The notes beneath the pieces are model-generated. The model was given only the letters and a program-made list of their open reading frames with translations. It ran no database searches and was not told the DNA's origin. A DNA stretch of 64,000 nt, taken from the NCBI GenBank assembly GCA_910583895.1, contig CAJTYJ010000011.1, positions 20,704 to 84,703 on the forward strand, written 5' to 3'. The stretch's first letter is position 1; each line of letters begins with the position of its first letter. Both the position numbers and the translations under genes were made by a program. Shown here piece by piece: positions 18,766 to 26,493 of the stretch. The DNA comes from an uncultured Lachnospiraceae bacterium (GTDB taxonomy: Bacteria > Bacillota > Clostridia > Lachnospirales > Lachnospiraceae).

Positions 18766-19517
18766 TCTGTCACTCCTTTTCGGAACTCGGTGGTAAATGT
18801 CTTGTCATACAGTTTGGAAAGCTCATACTCGTCCCCGAGAAACTTTCCCACCACGGTCAGAGCCGTCTTTTTGATCCCGGCTTCTTTAACCCGCTCTGCG
18901 ATGTTGGTCAGATCGCCATATACAATCTTCTGATCCTCCCAGGTCGCCTTATAGACCACGGCCACCGGCGTCTCGGGCTGATAGGCCTGCCTTAGGATCT
19001 CTGACATCTCATCTAACATCCCCACACTCAAAAATATGATCATGGTGGCATTGTGCTGCGCCAGGTCCAGAAGCTTCTCCTTCGGCGGCATGGGCGTCCT
19101 TCCCTCCATGCGGGTCAAAATCACCGTCTGACTCACTCCCGGCAGCGTATACTCCTTTTTCAGCACTGCTGCAGTAGCCAGGAAGGAACTGACCCCTGGA
19201 ATCACCTCGTAAGGGATCCCAAGCCTGTCCAGACGGTCCATCTGCTCCCTGTGGGCTCCGTAGATCGCCGGATCCCCTGTATGTACCCGGGCTGTATGGA
19301 GTCCTTTGGCCTCCGCCTCCTTCATAACCTCGATGACCTCATCCAGATTCATGGTGGCGCTGTTATAGATGCGCGCCCCTTCCTTTGCATCCGCCAGCAC
19401 CTGCGGATTGACCAGAGAGCCGGCATAGATGATGACATCCGCCCCGTCAATAATTTTCTTTCCTTTGATTGTCAAAAGGTCCGGATCTCCGGGACCTGCT
19501 CCGATAAATGATACCAT
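18762..19517 (-). CDS. cbiF: Cobalt-precorrin-4 C11-methyltransferase
   Basis: 251 residues. SAM-dependent methylase adding the C11 methyl group. MVSFIGAGPGDPDLLTIKG, the HTGDPAIYGA motif and IPGVSSFLATAAVL identify CbiF/CobM. It is the first gene behind the riboswitch; ribosome binding site AAGGAG precedes the ATG. About 210 bases separate it from the riboswitch terminator, and that space is mostly an inverted-repeat element. Confidence 0.95.
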   Translation of the reverse strand: MVSFIGAGPGDPDLLTIKGKKIIDGADVIIYAGSLVNPQVLADAKEGARIYNSATMNLDEVIEVMKEAEAKGLHTARVHTGDPAIYGAHREQMDRLDRLGIPYEVIPGVSSFLATAAVLKKEYTLPGVSQTVILTRMEGRTPMPPKEKLLDLAQHNATMIIFLSVGMLDEMSEILRQAYQPETPVAVVYKATWEDQKIVYGDLTNIAERVKEAGIKKTALTVVGKFLGDEYELSKLYDKTFTTEFRKGVTE

Positions 19518-19556
19518 TTTTTATTCTCCTTGTAGATTTTGCCGTTTTATGTGAAT

Positions 19557-19731
19557 AAGAATCCTGCCCGGAGGGCTTTTTCTGTCACAGGGAAGTTCGG
19601 AGAACTTTCCTATGATAGGAATAAGAATCCTGCGTTGCAGGATTCTCCGCCTGCGGCGGGTCGCTTTGGCGACATGTTACCTTTCCGCCGCAGTGCGATC
19701 CTGCCCGGAGAACTTTCCTGTGACAGAAAAA
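19557..19731. repeat. Inverted-repeat element (repeat family A) between riboswitch terminator and cbiF
   Basis: A 22-base segment at 19577-19598 (TTTTTCTGTCACAGG...) is repeated in inverted orientation with one mismatch at 19710-19731. Between them are short hairpins and the segment ATCCTGCCCGGAG, which occurs directly repeated at 19561-19573 and 19698-19710. The stretch 19677-19710 matches 33919-33952 with two mismatches, and 19561-19611 matches 33940-33990 in pattern, so this is an interspersed family, not a one-off. There is no coding sequence in it. It lies in the 5' leader of cbiF, so its hairpins are transcribed. Confidence 0.75.
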
Positions 19732-19754
19732 ACCTGCAGCTTCCACGCTGCAGG
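19727..19754 (-). terminator. Intrinsic terminator of the cobalamin riboswitch
   Basis: On the minus strand an 8-bp stem (CCTGCAGC / GCTGCAGG, 19733-19754) is followed by six T residues. It sits about 110 bases after the aptamer and before cbiF, as expected for a transcription-terminating expression platform. The T-run also forms the edge of the family A repeat. Confidence 0.75.
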
Positions 19755-19865
19755 CTCTCCATACAATACCCTCTGCCCCTGTACCCGGACGCACAGAGTC
19801 CTTTTCATCAAAAGCAAAAGACTGTATTTTCGGATCTGCTTTCGTCGGAAGCTCCCCTTCATCAG

Positions 19866-20020
19866 AAAGCAGGTTTCCTGACTCACGGCTTTTGCTGCGC
19901 TATCCCCCTTCTCACCCTATGGCAATGGATTTACAGATATCGCTCCCCCGCTTACAGTGACCGGATCGCTCAGGATTTTCACCTGATTCCCTCTTCTGCC
20001 CTTTTGAGGGCAGCACTTTC
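19866..20020 (-). promoter_or_regulatory. Cobalamin (B12) riboswitch
   Basis: Read on the minus strand the segment contains, in order, a GGGAATCAGGTGAAAATCC-like core, GGTCACTGTAAGCGGGGGA (variant of the conserved CGGTCCCGCCACTG block), a GATAGCGCAGCAAAAGCC-like segment, and the B12 box GAGTCAGGAAACCTGC near 19870-19885. These are the diagnostic conserved blocks of adenosylcobalamin-class riboswitches. It lies directly upstream of cbiF and governs the corrin operon; with the terminator at 19727-19754 it should switch transcription off when cobalamin is plentiful. Confidence 0.93.
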
Positions 20021-20039
20021 TGACATTTTTACTAGAGAA

Positions 20040-20068
20040 AGCATACCATAATTCTCTCTGTTCGTCAA
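20040..20068 (-). promoter_or_regulatory. Sigma-A promoter of the riboswitch/cobalamin operon
   Basis: TTGACG (20063-20068), 17-base spacer, TATGCT (20040-20045) on the minus strand. Transcription would begin near 20033, just before the riboswitch aptamer. Confidence 0.7.
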
Positions 20069-20187
20069 TTTTTGCCAGAAACTTTTTGTCATCTGTTTTT
20101 CCCCATCCGCCCCCGGTGTCACTGTTCCCACCCCGGTTCCTCCTTCGTTACGGTTCACACTTTTTTCCTGCATTCCGGCTCAGGTAC

Positions 20188-20216
20188 TTGAAAATGCGGA
20201 CAAATTCTGATAAAGT
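20188..20216 (+). promoter_or_regulatory. Promoter of the DUF1292 gene
   Basis: TTGAAA (20188-20193), 17-base spacer, TAAAGT (20211-20216), about 50 bases before the start codon. It diverges from the cobalamin promoter. Confidence 0.6.
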
Positions 20217-20267
20217 GAAAGAGGGGAATTACCAACCGAATACAATGAAGAAATGTGAGGTTTACAA

Positions 20268-20618
20268 ATGTCCAGTACATGTGATGAAACAAAATGCAAC
20301 GGCGACTGCGCTTCCTGCGGCGGTGACGGCGTGACGGTCACGCTGACGCTTGACGACGACAGCACCATCGAGTGCGGCATCGTCGGAATTTTTGATGCCG
20401 ATAACCGGGAGTATATCGCACTCCTTCCGCTGGATGAAAACGGAAAGAATTCTGACGGGGAAGTCTTCTTATACCGTTATATGGTGGATGCATCCGGTTC
20501 GCCGCAGCTTGAGAATATCGAGAGCGATGAAGAGTACGAAGCTGCATCCGATGCCTTTGATGAGCTTCTGGATTCCATGGAGTATGACGAACTGGTTCCG
20601 GAAGAAGAGCTGAATTAA
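20268..20618 (+). CDS. DUF1292 protein with Cys-rich N-terminus
   Basis: 116 residues, very acidic. Residues 22-100 are a DUF1292 domain: VTVTLTLDDDSTIECGIVGIF, YIALLPLDENG, EVFLYRYMV and a Glu/Asp-rich tail, a small beta-strand domain widespread in Clostridia with no known activity. Before it, residues 5-17 hold four cysteines (Cys5, Cys10, Cys14, Cys17), a possible metal-binding tip. The start ATG at 20268 has a GTGAGGT ribosome binding site. It is a single gene with its own promoter and terminator. Confidence 0.8.
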   Translation: MSSTCDETKCNGDCASCGGDGVTVTLTLDDDSTIECGIVGIFDADNREYIALLPLDENGKNSDGEVFLYRYMVDASGSPQLENIESDEEYEAASDAFDELLDSMEYDELVPEEELN

Positions 20619-20634
20619 AGAGTGACAAAATTTT

Positions 20635-20672
20635 GGACCAGCCTGCGGCATGCGGCTGGTCCGGTTCTTTTT
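20635..20672. terminator. Intrinsic terminator between DUF1292 and coaX
   Basis: A 9-bp perfect stem, GGACCAGCC / GGCTGGTCC (20635-20643 and 20654-20662), is followed by TTCTTTTTTC on the plus strand. The convergent coaX ends at 20676, so it may also help terminate coaX, though the minus side has only a weak T-run. Confidence 0.8.
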
Positions 20673-20675
20673 TCT

Positions 20676-21440
20676 TCAGCAGTTTTTCTCATAAATGATC
20701 TTCAGACCTTTTAAAAGCAGCTCATCATCCAGGAGAATCTCATGACGGCAGTGAGGGATCAAAGACCTTGCAAGGCCGCCGGTGGCGATGATGGTCAGCT
20801 TCTGTCCCATCTCCTCTTCCATCCGTTCCAGCATTCCGTCGATCAGAGCCGCATTTCCGTAGAAGACCCCGCTTTTCATACAGTCCACCGTATTTTTCCC
20901 GATCAGCTTTGCGGGGGGCTCGATACTGATCTTGGGCAGCTGAGCCGTCTGGGCCGTCAATGTGTCCGCCGAGATCCGCGCTCCCGGAATGATCGCACCG
21001 CCGATATAATTTTTCTTCTCATCCACGATACAGATCGTCGTGGCCGTCCCCATGTCAATGATTGCCGCCGGCACCGGGTACTCGTGAATGACCGCCACCG
21101 CATTGACGATCCGGTCGCTTCCCACCTGTCTTGGATCATCCATCAGGATGTTCAGCCCGGTCTTCACTCCCGGCCCGATGACCATGACCTCATGATTCAG
21201 AATCTTTTCCATGGAGCGCTTGACGGTGTTCGTCACCGGAGGAACCACCGACGAGATAATTCCGCCGTCCAGGTCGTCTGTGTGAATTCCGTATAGCTCC
21301 ATAATATTTTTAAAACTGATGGCATACTCAAGCTCCGTCCTTGTGGACACGGTGGAGAGCCGTTCCACAAAACAGATCTTCTCTCTGTCTATGCATCCCA
21401 CTACAATATTTGTATTTCCAATATCTACTGCAAGTATCAT
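20676..21440 (-). CDS. coaX: Type III pantothenate kinase CoaX
   Basis: 254 residues, normal for the family. ATP-dependent phosphorylation of pantothenate, the first committed step of coenzyme A synthesis; monovalent-cation dependent and insensitive to feedback by CoA in characterised members. ASKHA-fold motifs: DIGNTNIVVG at residues 5-14, GPGVKTGLNI near 94, and MGTATTICIVDEK near 133. The 61-residue membrane protein gene lies 18 bases upstream. The divergent coaBC gene encodes later steps of the same pathway. Confidence 0.95.
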   Translation of the reverse strand: MILAVDIGNTNIVVGCIDREKICFVERLSTVSTRTELEYAISFKNIMELYGIHTDDLDGGIISSVVPPVTNTVKRSMEKILNHEVMVIGPGVKTGLNILMDDPRQVGSDRIVNAVAVIHEYPVPAAIIDMGTATTICIVDEKKNYIGGAIIPGARISADTLTAQTAQLPKISIEPPAKLIGKNTVDCMKSGVFYGNAALIDGMLERMEEEMGQKLTIIATGGLARSLIPHCRHEILLDDELLLKGLKIIYEKNC

Positions 21441-21458
21441 AAAAATGCCCTTCTTCCT

Positions 21459-21644
21459 CTACTTTCTCCACAGTACCAGCAACAGCCACACCACGCTGAG
21501 GGGGGCCATCAGAAAGACAAATCCGCATGGAAACCGGACCGAAAAAGGCAGATTTCCCATAAACCCAAACCCCATACAGGCCGACAACGTACTAAATCCA
21601 AGCGCCAGCACGCTGATCAGAATCTTGTATCCTTTTTGTTTCAC
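21459..21644 (-). CDS. Small two-helix membrane protein, unknown
   Basis: 61 residues from a GTG at 21644 with an AAAGGGGGAAAG ribosome binding site. Two hydrophobic stretches (about 6-25 and 36-58) separated by a short loop, ending in a basic WRK tail. The frame stays open upstream to 21860, but that part covers the repeats at 21725-21815 and lacks a ribosome binding site, so the short form is preferred. It ends 18 bases before coaX and probably shares its transcript. I do not recognise a family. Confidence 0.5.
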   Translation of the reverse strand: MKQKGYKILISVLALGFSTLSACMGFGFMGNLPFSVRFPCGFVFLMAPLSVVWLLLVLWRK

Positions 21645-21724
21645 CCTTTCTTTCCCCCTTTCCTGTTCTGGAGCAAAGTATACCACACTGCCCGGCACAA
21701 AGCAAGCAGCCGGATCAGGTCGCT

Positions 21725-21815
21725 TGGCCAGCCATTGTGCTTTCATGTGATCGTCCGTCTGCATCCATTCTGCGGCATCAAGACCTGCATGGCCAGCCAT
21801 TGTTCCTTTATGTGA
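21725..21815. repeat. Two direct repeats in the coaX-coaBC divergent gap
   Basis: The 26-base segment beginning TGGCCAGCCATTGT at 21725-21750 recurs at 21790-21815 with three differences, 65 bases apart. The gap 21645-22042 otherwise holds no gene apart from the coaBC promoter. It resembles short non-coding interspersed repeats rather than operators. Confidence 0.5.
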
Positions 21816-21963
21816 GTTGCAGACCCTTGCAAGGCGGATGATGCTGTTCCTGCACGACAATCAACGGTTCATTCATGCGATTGTCATGTTAGGTCTGTGG
21901 CCTTCCCGGCAGCTTATAAACTGAGCACTTCACCGTCATTTTTTCAGCATTTGGGAGATCTCT

Positions 21964-21992
21964 TTGTAAATATGGGAAAACTATGTTACAAT
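21964..21992 (+). promoter_or_regulatory. Promoter of coaBC
   Basis: TTGTAA (21964-21969), 17-base spacer, TACAAT (21987-21992), with the coaBC start codon 50 bases further on. This position also argues that the upstream in-frame ATG at 21983, lying inside the promoter, is not the start. Confidence 0.65.
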
Positions 21993-22042
21993 GCTCCATA
22001 AAAGCAATCGCAAAAAAAACCAGTCATACAGGAGTCATCATA

Positions 22043-23233
22043 ATGTTAAAAGGAAAATACGTCGTTTTGGGCGTCACTGGCAGCATCGCTGCCTACAAGA
22101 CCGCATCCCTTGCCAGCGCATTAAAAAAACTGCACTGTGAAGTGCAGGTGATCATGACCAAAAATGCGCAGCATTTTATCAACCCCATTACCTTTGAAAC
22201 CCTGACCGGCAAAAAATGTCTGACGGATACCTTTGACCGGAATTTTTCCTTCGAGGTGGAACACATTTCCGTGGCCAAAAAGGCTGATCTGGTTCTGATC
22301 GCGCCGGCTTCCGCCAACGTGATCGGCAAACTCGCCCACGGCATCGCGGACGACATGCTGACCACCACCCTTCTGGCCTGCACCTGCAAAAAACTGCTCT
22401 CCCCGGCCATGAACACCGCCATGTACGAAAACCCTGTGCTGCAGGAGAACCTTCAGAAGCTGAAAACCTGCGGCTACCAGGTCATCGAACCTGCCAGCGG
22501 GCATTTGGCCTGCGGGGATACGGGCGCCGGAAAGATGCCAAATCCAGATGAGCTGCTCTCCTATATCCTAAAAGAAATTGGCCGGGAAAAAGATCTTCAG
22601 GGGAAAAAAATCCTTGTCACTGCCGGCCCCACTCAGGAGGCCATCGACCCGGTCCGGGTCATCACCAACCACTCCACCGGCAAGATGGGCTATGCCATCG
22701 CCCGGGCCGCCATGCTGAGGGGCGCAAAGGTGACCCTGGTATCCGGTCCTGTCAATCTGACGCCGCCGCCTTTTGTGAAGCTCATCCCCGTTCAGTCCGC
22801 CGAACATATGTTCCAGGCGGTCACTTCTGTGTCTGAGGAACAAGATGCCATCATCAAGGCGGCGGCGGTGGCCGACTATACCCCGGCCACTGTCAGCACA
22901 GAAAAAATGAAGAAGAAAGACGGGGAACTGTCCATCCCTCTGAAGCGGACCAGGGACATCCTTCAATATCTGGGCGAACACAAACGAAAAGGTCAGATTC
23001 TCTGCGGATTTTCCATGGAAACCGAGCACATGCTGGAAAATTCTACGAAAAAGCTGGTACGCAAGAATCTTGACCTGATCGTCGCCAACAACCTGAAAGT
23101 CGCCGGCGCGGGTTTTGGCACCGATACCAATGTAGTAACCCTGATTACAAAAGATGCCGTACAGGAACTGCCGCTCATGAGCAAGGAGGAGGTAGCCCAT
23201 GCCGTGCTGGACCGGATCCTTGCTTTTTTCTAA
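22043..23233 (+). CDS. coaBC: Bifunctional phosphopantothenoylcysteine decarboxylase / phosphopantothenate-cysteine ligase
   Basis: 396 residues from the ATG at 22043 (AGGAG ribosome binding site). Joins cysteine to 4'-phosphopantothenate (CoaB) and decarboxylates the product (CoaC), two consecutive steps to coenzyme A. N-terminal flavoprotein domain: GVTGSIAAYK, the catalytic His in VEHISVAKKADL, APASANVIGKLAHGIADD, and PAMNTAMYENP. C-terminal ligase: VTAGPTQEAIDPVRVITNHS, AAVADYTP, FSMETE. The stop overlaps the convergent rtcB stop by 4 bases. Confidence 0.95.
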   Translation: MLKGKYVVLGVTGSIAAYKTASLASALKKLHCEVQVIMTKNAQHFINPITFETLTGKKCLTDTFDRNFSFEVEHISVAKKADLVLIAPASANVIGKLAHGIADDMLTTTLLACTCKKLLSPAMNTAMYENPVLQENLQKLKTCGYQVIEPASGHLACGDTGAGKMPNPDELLSYILKEIGREKDLQGKKILVTAGPTQEAIDPVRVITNHSTGKMGYAIARAAMLRGAKVTLVSGPVNLTPPPFVKLIPVQSAEHMFQAVTSVSEEQDAIIKAAAVADYTPATVSTEKMKKKDGELSIPLKRTRDILQYLGEHKRKGQILCGFSMETEHMLENSTKKLVRKNLDLIVANNLKVAGAGFGTDTNVVTLITKDAVQELPLMSKEEVAHAVLDRILAFF

Positions 23234-24468
23234 CCTTTCACCACGCCTACCGTTCTAAGCTTTTTCACTGGCCTTACCAGGTCTTTTTGCTGTTCCATCA
23301 CCTGGTCGATGTCCTTGTAGGCAAACCGGCATTCCTCCGCCACATCGTTTTTCTTCTGTTTTCCAAGAACTACCTGGCGCTCTCTTAAATCCAGGATCAC
23401 CTGTTCGGCAGTAAAGGCCTCCATGGCCCCTTTCCTGGAGTAGGCTCTGCCTGCTCCATGGGAGGAAGAACAAAAGGACTCCAGATTTCCAAGCCCCTCC
23501 ACCACATAGCTGTAAGAACCCATGGCTCCCGGGATCACAGCGATCTCTCCCTTACGGGCCCGGGTGGCGCCTTTGCGGTGTACCCATACGTTTTCCCCGT
23601 AATGATTTTCGATGGCGGCATAGTTGTGGTGGCAGTTGATGATCTCCCCAAAGGTTACATCCACACCCGCGTGCTTTTTCATCTGTCGGACCAGAAGCTC
23701 CATCACCCGTTCCATCATCCGCTGGCGGTTCTCATAAGCGTAGTCCATGGCCAGATTCATCCACCGGATATACTGCATTCCTTCCGCCGTGTCCGCCGGC
23801 AGAAAGGCCAGCCGGTATTCATCCGGCACCCGGGAATACCATTTTTCATTCAGGTCCCTCGCCTTTTTGTGAAAAAAATCACAGACGGCTTTGCCCATAT
23901 GGCGGCTTCCGGAATGAATCATCACTCCCAGATAGCCTTCCTCATCTGCCTGAAGCTCAATAAAATGATTGCCTCCCCCTAAAGTTCCCGTCTGATAATA
24001 GCCGTCTTTGATCAGAGGCAGCAGTTCTGGATTTTCTTCGTACAGCTCCATCTGTTCCTTTGCCCGATCCAGAACCTCTGACTCCTGAGGCCTTTTGTAG
24101 CGGTTGACTCCCACCGGGATATTCCGAAGGATGTCTCCGATCAGAAGCTGGATCAAGGACCCGTTTCCGGTCGTGATTCCCTGGATCGCTTCCAGCCTGA
24201 TTCCCATGGGCGCAAAGATCATCCCGCATCCGATGTCCGAACCTACCGCGTTGGGGATGATCACGCCTTTTGTGGCGATCACGCCGCCGATGGGCATTCC
24301 CTTCCCTTTATGAGTGTCCGGCATCAGTGATACAAAGCGATGAACAAAAGGCAGCTTTGCCAGATGAACCGCCTGTTCCAGACAGCCCTCTTCAATCTGA
24401 TCCTCACTGTCCAGCCAGACCCGGATGGGAACTCTGGTATCATACCGGTCATTGCTGATTACATACAT
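23230..24468 (-). CDS. rtcB: RtcB-type RNA ligase
   Basis: 412 residues, a compact RtcB. Joins 2',3'-cyclic phosphate or 3'-phosphate and 5'-OH RNA ends using GTP and Mn2+, in RNA repair. Signatures: MPDTHKGKGMPIGGV (49-63), SDIGCGM with Cys81, GGGNHF (Asn167, His168), HSGSRH, and SSSHGAGR with the guanylylated His at 337. No archease or RtcA gene is adjacent; the neighbours are CoA synthesis and an ABC-F ATPase, which give no functional hint. Ribosome binding site GAGAGGTG lies just upstream of the ATG. Confidence 0.93.
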   Translation of the reverse strand: MYVISNDRYDTRVPIRVWLDSEDQIEEGCLEQAVHLAKLPFVHRFVSLMPDTHKGKGMPIGGVIATKGVIIPNAVGSDIGCGMIFAPMGIRLEAIQGITTGNGSLIQLLIGDILRNIPVGVNRYKRPQESEVLDRAKEQMELYEENPELLPLIKDGYYQTGTLGGGNHFIELQADEEGYLGVMIHSGSRHMGKAVCDFFHKKARDLNEKWYSRVPDEYRLAFLPADTAEGMQYIRWMNLAMDYAYENRQRMMERVMELLVRQMKKHAGVDVTFGEIINCHHNYAAIENHYGENVWVHRKGATRARKGEIAVIPGAMGSYSYVVEGLGNLESFCSSSHGAGRAYSRKGAMEAFTAEQVILDLRERQVVLGKQKKNDVAEECRFAYKDIDQVMEQQKDLVRPVKKLRTVGVVKG

Positions 24469-24534
24469 TTCTTTTCACCTCTCCTTATCTCCTTTTGACA
24501 GGTAAATCATACCATAGAAGGCGTCCGTCATCAT

Positions 24535-26085
24535 TTAAAAAAAGGTGCGAGCGATCTCATATTCCCCTGTACCCACGGTCTTTCGGAAACGCACGTCGTG
24601 CTCCACCAAAAGCATGGTCGGGCAAAATGTAGAAATCAGGTTCTCGATCTGCATCCGCGAAAAGACATCAATATAATTCAGCGGCTCGTCCCACAGATAC
24701 AGATGAGCCGGCGTCAGCAGACTGGCTGCTAAAAGTATTTTTTTCTTCTGCCCCTCCGAATATGTCTCCATGGGTTTGATAAACTGCGTCCGCTCCAGGT
24801 CAAGCTGCCGCAGGATCGCACAGAAGAGGGGTTCATCCAGGTCCCGCACGCGGCAAAACTCCTTTATACTGCCTTTCAGCCACGACGTATCCTGACTGAC
24901 ACAGGAGATGCGAAGCCCCGCAGCCGTCTCAAGAATTCCTTTCTCGGAAAGTTTCTCTGTCTGCAGGATGGATTCCCGGTCCCCGGAAGCACTGGCCAGA
25001 ATCGCCCGCACCAGACTGGATTTTCCGCAGCCGTTTTTCCCGGTTAAGAACACACGTTCACCCTGATGCAGCGTAAAGGTAAGTCCTTCAAATACCCAGT
25101 CAGAAGCTCCCTCGTATTTCAGACCATAGTCTTCCACCCGCAGAAGGCAGTCCTTGTGGTGGATCAGCGGTGTAAGTTTCAGATCCGCCACTTCCTCAAT
25201 ATCCTTAAGAAGTCCCTCTTTCTCTTCGATCTCCCGGTGAAGCCTCTGCTCCATCTGTTTCACACGGCTCTGCATTTTCTTCGTCTTTGCCCCGATAAAA
25301 GGACGTTTCCCTTTGTGATCCGGTTCTTTTATCGGATCGAATCCGATCTTGCTCCTCTCGCTTTTATCCGCCCACTGCCTGGATCTTGCAGCCGCTCCTT
25401 TCAGCTTCTGGATCTCCTTTCTGTGTTTTTCATTCTCCGCCTGGGAAAATGCATCTTTGCGCCTTTTATTCTCCCACCAGGTGGAAAAATTGCCGTTCTG
25501 CACCTCGATGCTCTGCCGGTTCAACACCAGCACATGGTCCACGCAGGCATCCAGAAGATCCCGGTCATGGGATGCCAGAAGAAATCCCTTCTTGCCTGCC
25601 AGATACTTTTTCACCGTCTCCCTGGACGTCTGATCCAGATGATTAGTCGGCTCATCCACCAAAAGAAAATCGTTTTCCCCGGAAAATAATACAGCCAGCA
25701 TGACCTTGGTGCGCTCTCCAAAACTCAGCGTCCCAAAAGGACGGTAAAGCACCTCCGCCTCCACATTAAGTTTTTCAAGCTCCCGAAGAACCCGCCAGGA
25801 TTCACAGTCCGCCTTCCACATTTCCGCCAGTTCGGCCCCGCTGCAAGAAAGCTGCTCTTTTGTGACCCGATACGGAAAGTAATCAAATACAGTCCCGCCC
25901 TGAATCGTTCCAAGATACTCCTCTTCCCCCATCAAAAGTCTCAAAAATGTCGTCTTTCCCTTCCCGTTTCTTCCCAGAAAACCCAGTTTCCAGGCTGTAT
26001 CAATCGAGAAGGAAACCTGCTCAAATATATTGTCCCCACTGCCCTCATAGGAAAAGGTCAGATTTTTTACTTCAATTTGTGACAT
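24535..26085 (-). CDS. Lsa-like ABC-F ribosome-protection ATPase
   Basis: 516 residues from the ATG at 26085 (AGGAGGG ribosome binding site); the frame extends upstream to 26184 but without support. No transmembrane segment. Two ABC domains: Walker A GRNGKGKTT (38-46), signature LSFGERTKV and LLVDEPTNHLD in the first; GKNGCGKSS, the diverged signature YSEGQKKKILLA and LWDEPLNYID in the second. The basic linker between them is the antibiotic-resistance domain that reaches into the ribosome. Overall most like Lsa-type proteins, which displace lincosamides, streptogramin A and pleuromutilins; the actual drug range cannot be read from sequence. A 245-base leader with a short ORF and hairpin suggests inducible attenuation. 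Confidence 0.85.
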   Translation of the reverse strand: MSQIEVKNLTFSYEGSGDNIFEQVSFSIDTAWKLGFLGRNGKGKTTFLRLLMGEEEYLGTIQGGTVFDYFPYRVTKEQLSCSGAELAEMWKADCESWRVLRELEKLNVEAEVLYRPFGTLSFGERTKVMLAVLFSGENDFLLVDEPTNHLDQTSRETVKKYLAGKKGFLLASHDRDLLDACVDHVLVLNRQSIEVQNGNFSTWWENKRRKDAFSQAENEKHRKEIQKLKGAAARSRQWADKSERSKIGFDPIKEPDHKGKRPFIGAKTKKMQSRVKQMEQRLHREIEEKEGLLKDIEEVADLKLTPLIHHKDCLLRVEDYGLKYEGASDWVFEGLTFTLHQGERVFLTGKNGCGKSSLVRAILASASGDRESILQTEKLSEKGILETAAGLRISCVSQDTSWLKGSIKEFCRVRDLDEPLFCAILRQLDLERTQFIKPMETYSEGQKKKILLAASLLTPAHLYLWDEPLNYIDVFSRMQIENLISTFCPTMLLVEHDVRFRKTVGTGEYEIARTFF

Positions 26086-26194
26086 AAACTTCCCTCCTGT
26101 TCTCTCAACATAAAAAAAGAACCATCTGCTGCCAAATGATCCCACAATTACGCACTCTGACCCCCAACTGGTTTTTCCCGTCAAAAAAGAGAGG

Positions 26195-26278
26195 TTATGA
26201 GAACATAATCCACCTTTGGCAACATGATAAAACCGTATCCTCCCCTGCGGGGACGATACCGCTTCCTACAAGTCTCAT
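26195..26278 (-). CDS. Putative 27-residue leader peptide of the ABC-F gene
   Basis: ATG at 26278 to TAA at 26195. The peptide starts MRLVGSGIVPAGED and ends QRWIMFS. Within its coding region the RNA can form a strong hairpin (26231-26259 region): GTATC, a G-G mismatch, TCCCC, loop GCA, GGGGA, GATAC. A ribosome paused early in this ORF would keep the hairpin from forming. The ribosome binding site for this exact ATG is weak; a purine-rich GGAGAGAGGTG lies farther upstream in front of a three-codon ORF. Short upstream ORFs controlling ABC-F and other ribosome-targeting resistance genes are well known; this one is an inference. Confidence 0.4.
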   Translation of the reverse strand: MRLVGSGIVPAGEDTVLSCCQRWIMFS

Positions 26279-26336
26279 GTTTTCAAAAGTCGATTATCTT
26301 CTCATCCTTTCACCTCTCTCCTTATATTCTTCCCCC

Positions 26337-26365
26337 ATTATAGAAGCCCTTTTTGCACTTGTCAA
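26337..26365 (-). promoter_or_regulatory. Consensus sigma-A promoter of the ABC-F gene
   Basis: TTGACA (26360-26365), 17-base spacer, TATAAT (26337-26342) on the minus strand, a perfect consensus. Transcription would start near 26330, giving a leader of about 245 bases before the start codon. Confidence 0.85.
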
Positions 26366-26381
26366 TACCCATCCCCATACC

Positions 26382-26415
26382 GGCTGATCTTATGAAATAT
26401 CAGCAGTTTAATAAG
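26382..26415. repeat. Repeat family C, copy 1
   Basis: The 34 bases from GGCTGATCTTATGAAA to ATAAG match 33736-33769 at 30 of 34 positions. CTTAT and ATAAG at the ends can form a short hairpin. It lies between the ABC-F promoter and the end of the penicillin-binding protein gene, in a 408-base gap (26086-26493) whose other contents are the ABC-F leader and promoter. Confidence 0.5.
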
Positions 26416-26493
26416 CATACACATGTGCTTTCAGAATAATCTGCCCACACCACCGTCTGAGTGGCATAGGCAGAAAAAACACTTTATTTCTTG

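Noticed and set aside
21645..21860. N-terminal extension of the small membrane protein to 133 residues
   Set aside because: The added part translates the direct repeats at 21725-21815 and lacks a ribosome binding site.
24535..26085. ABC exporter reading of the two-domain ATPase
   Set aside because: No membrane domain or permease neighbour, and the linker and signatures are those of ABC-F proteins.
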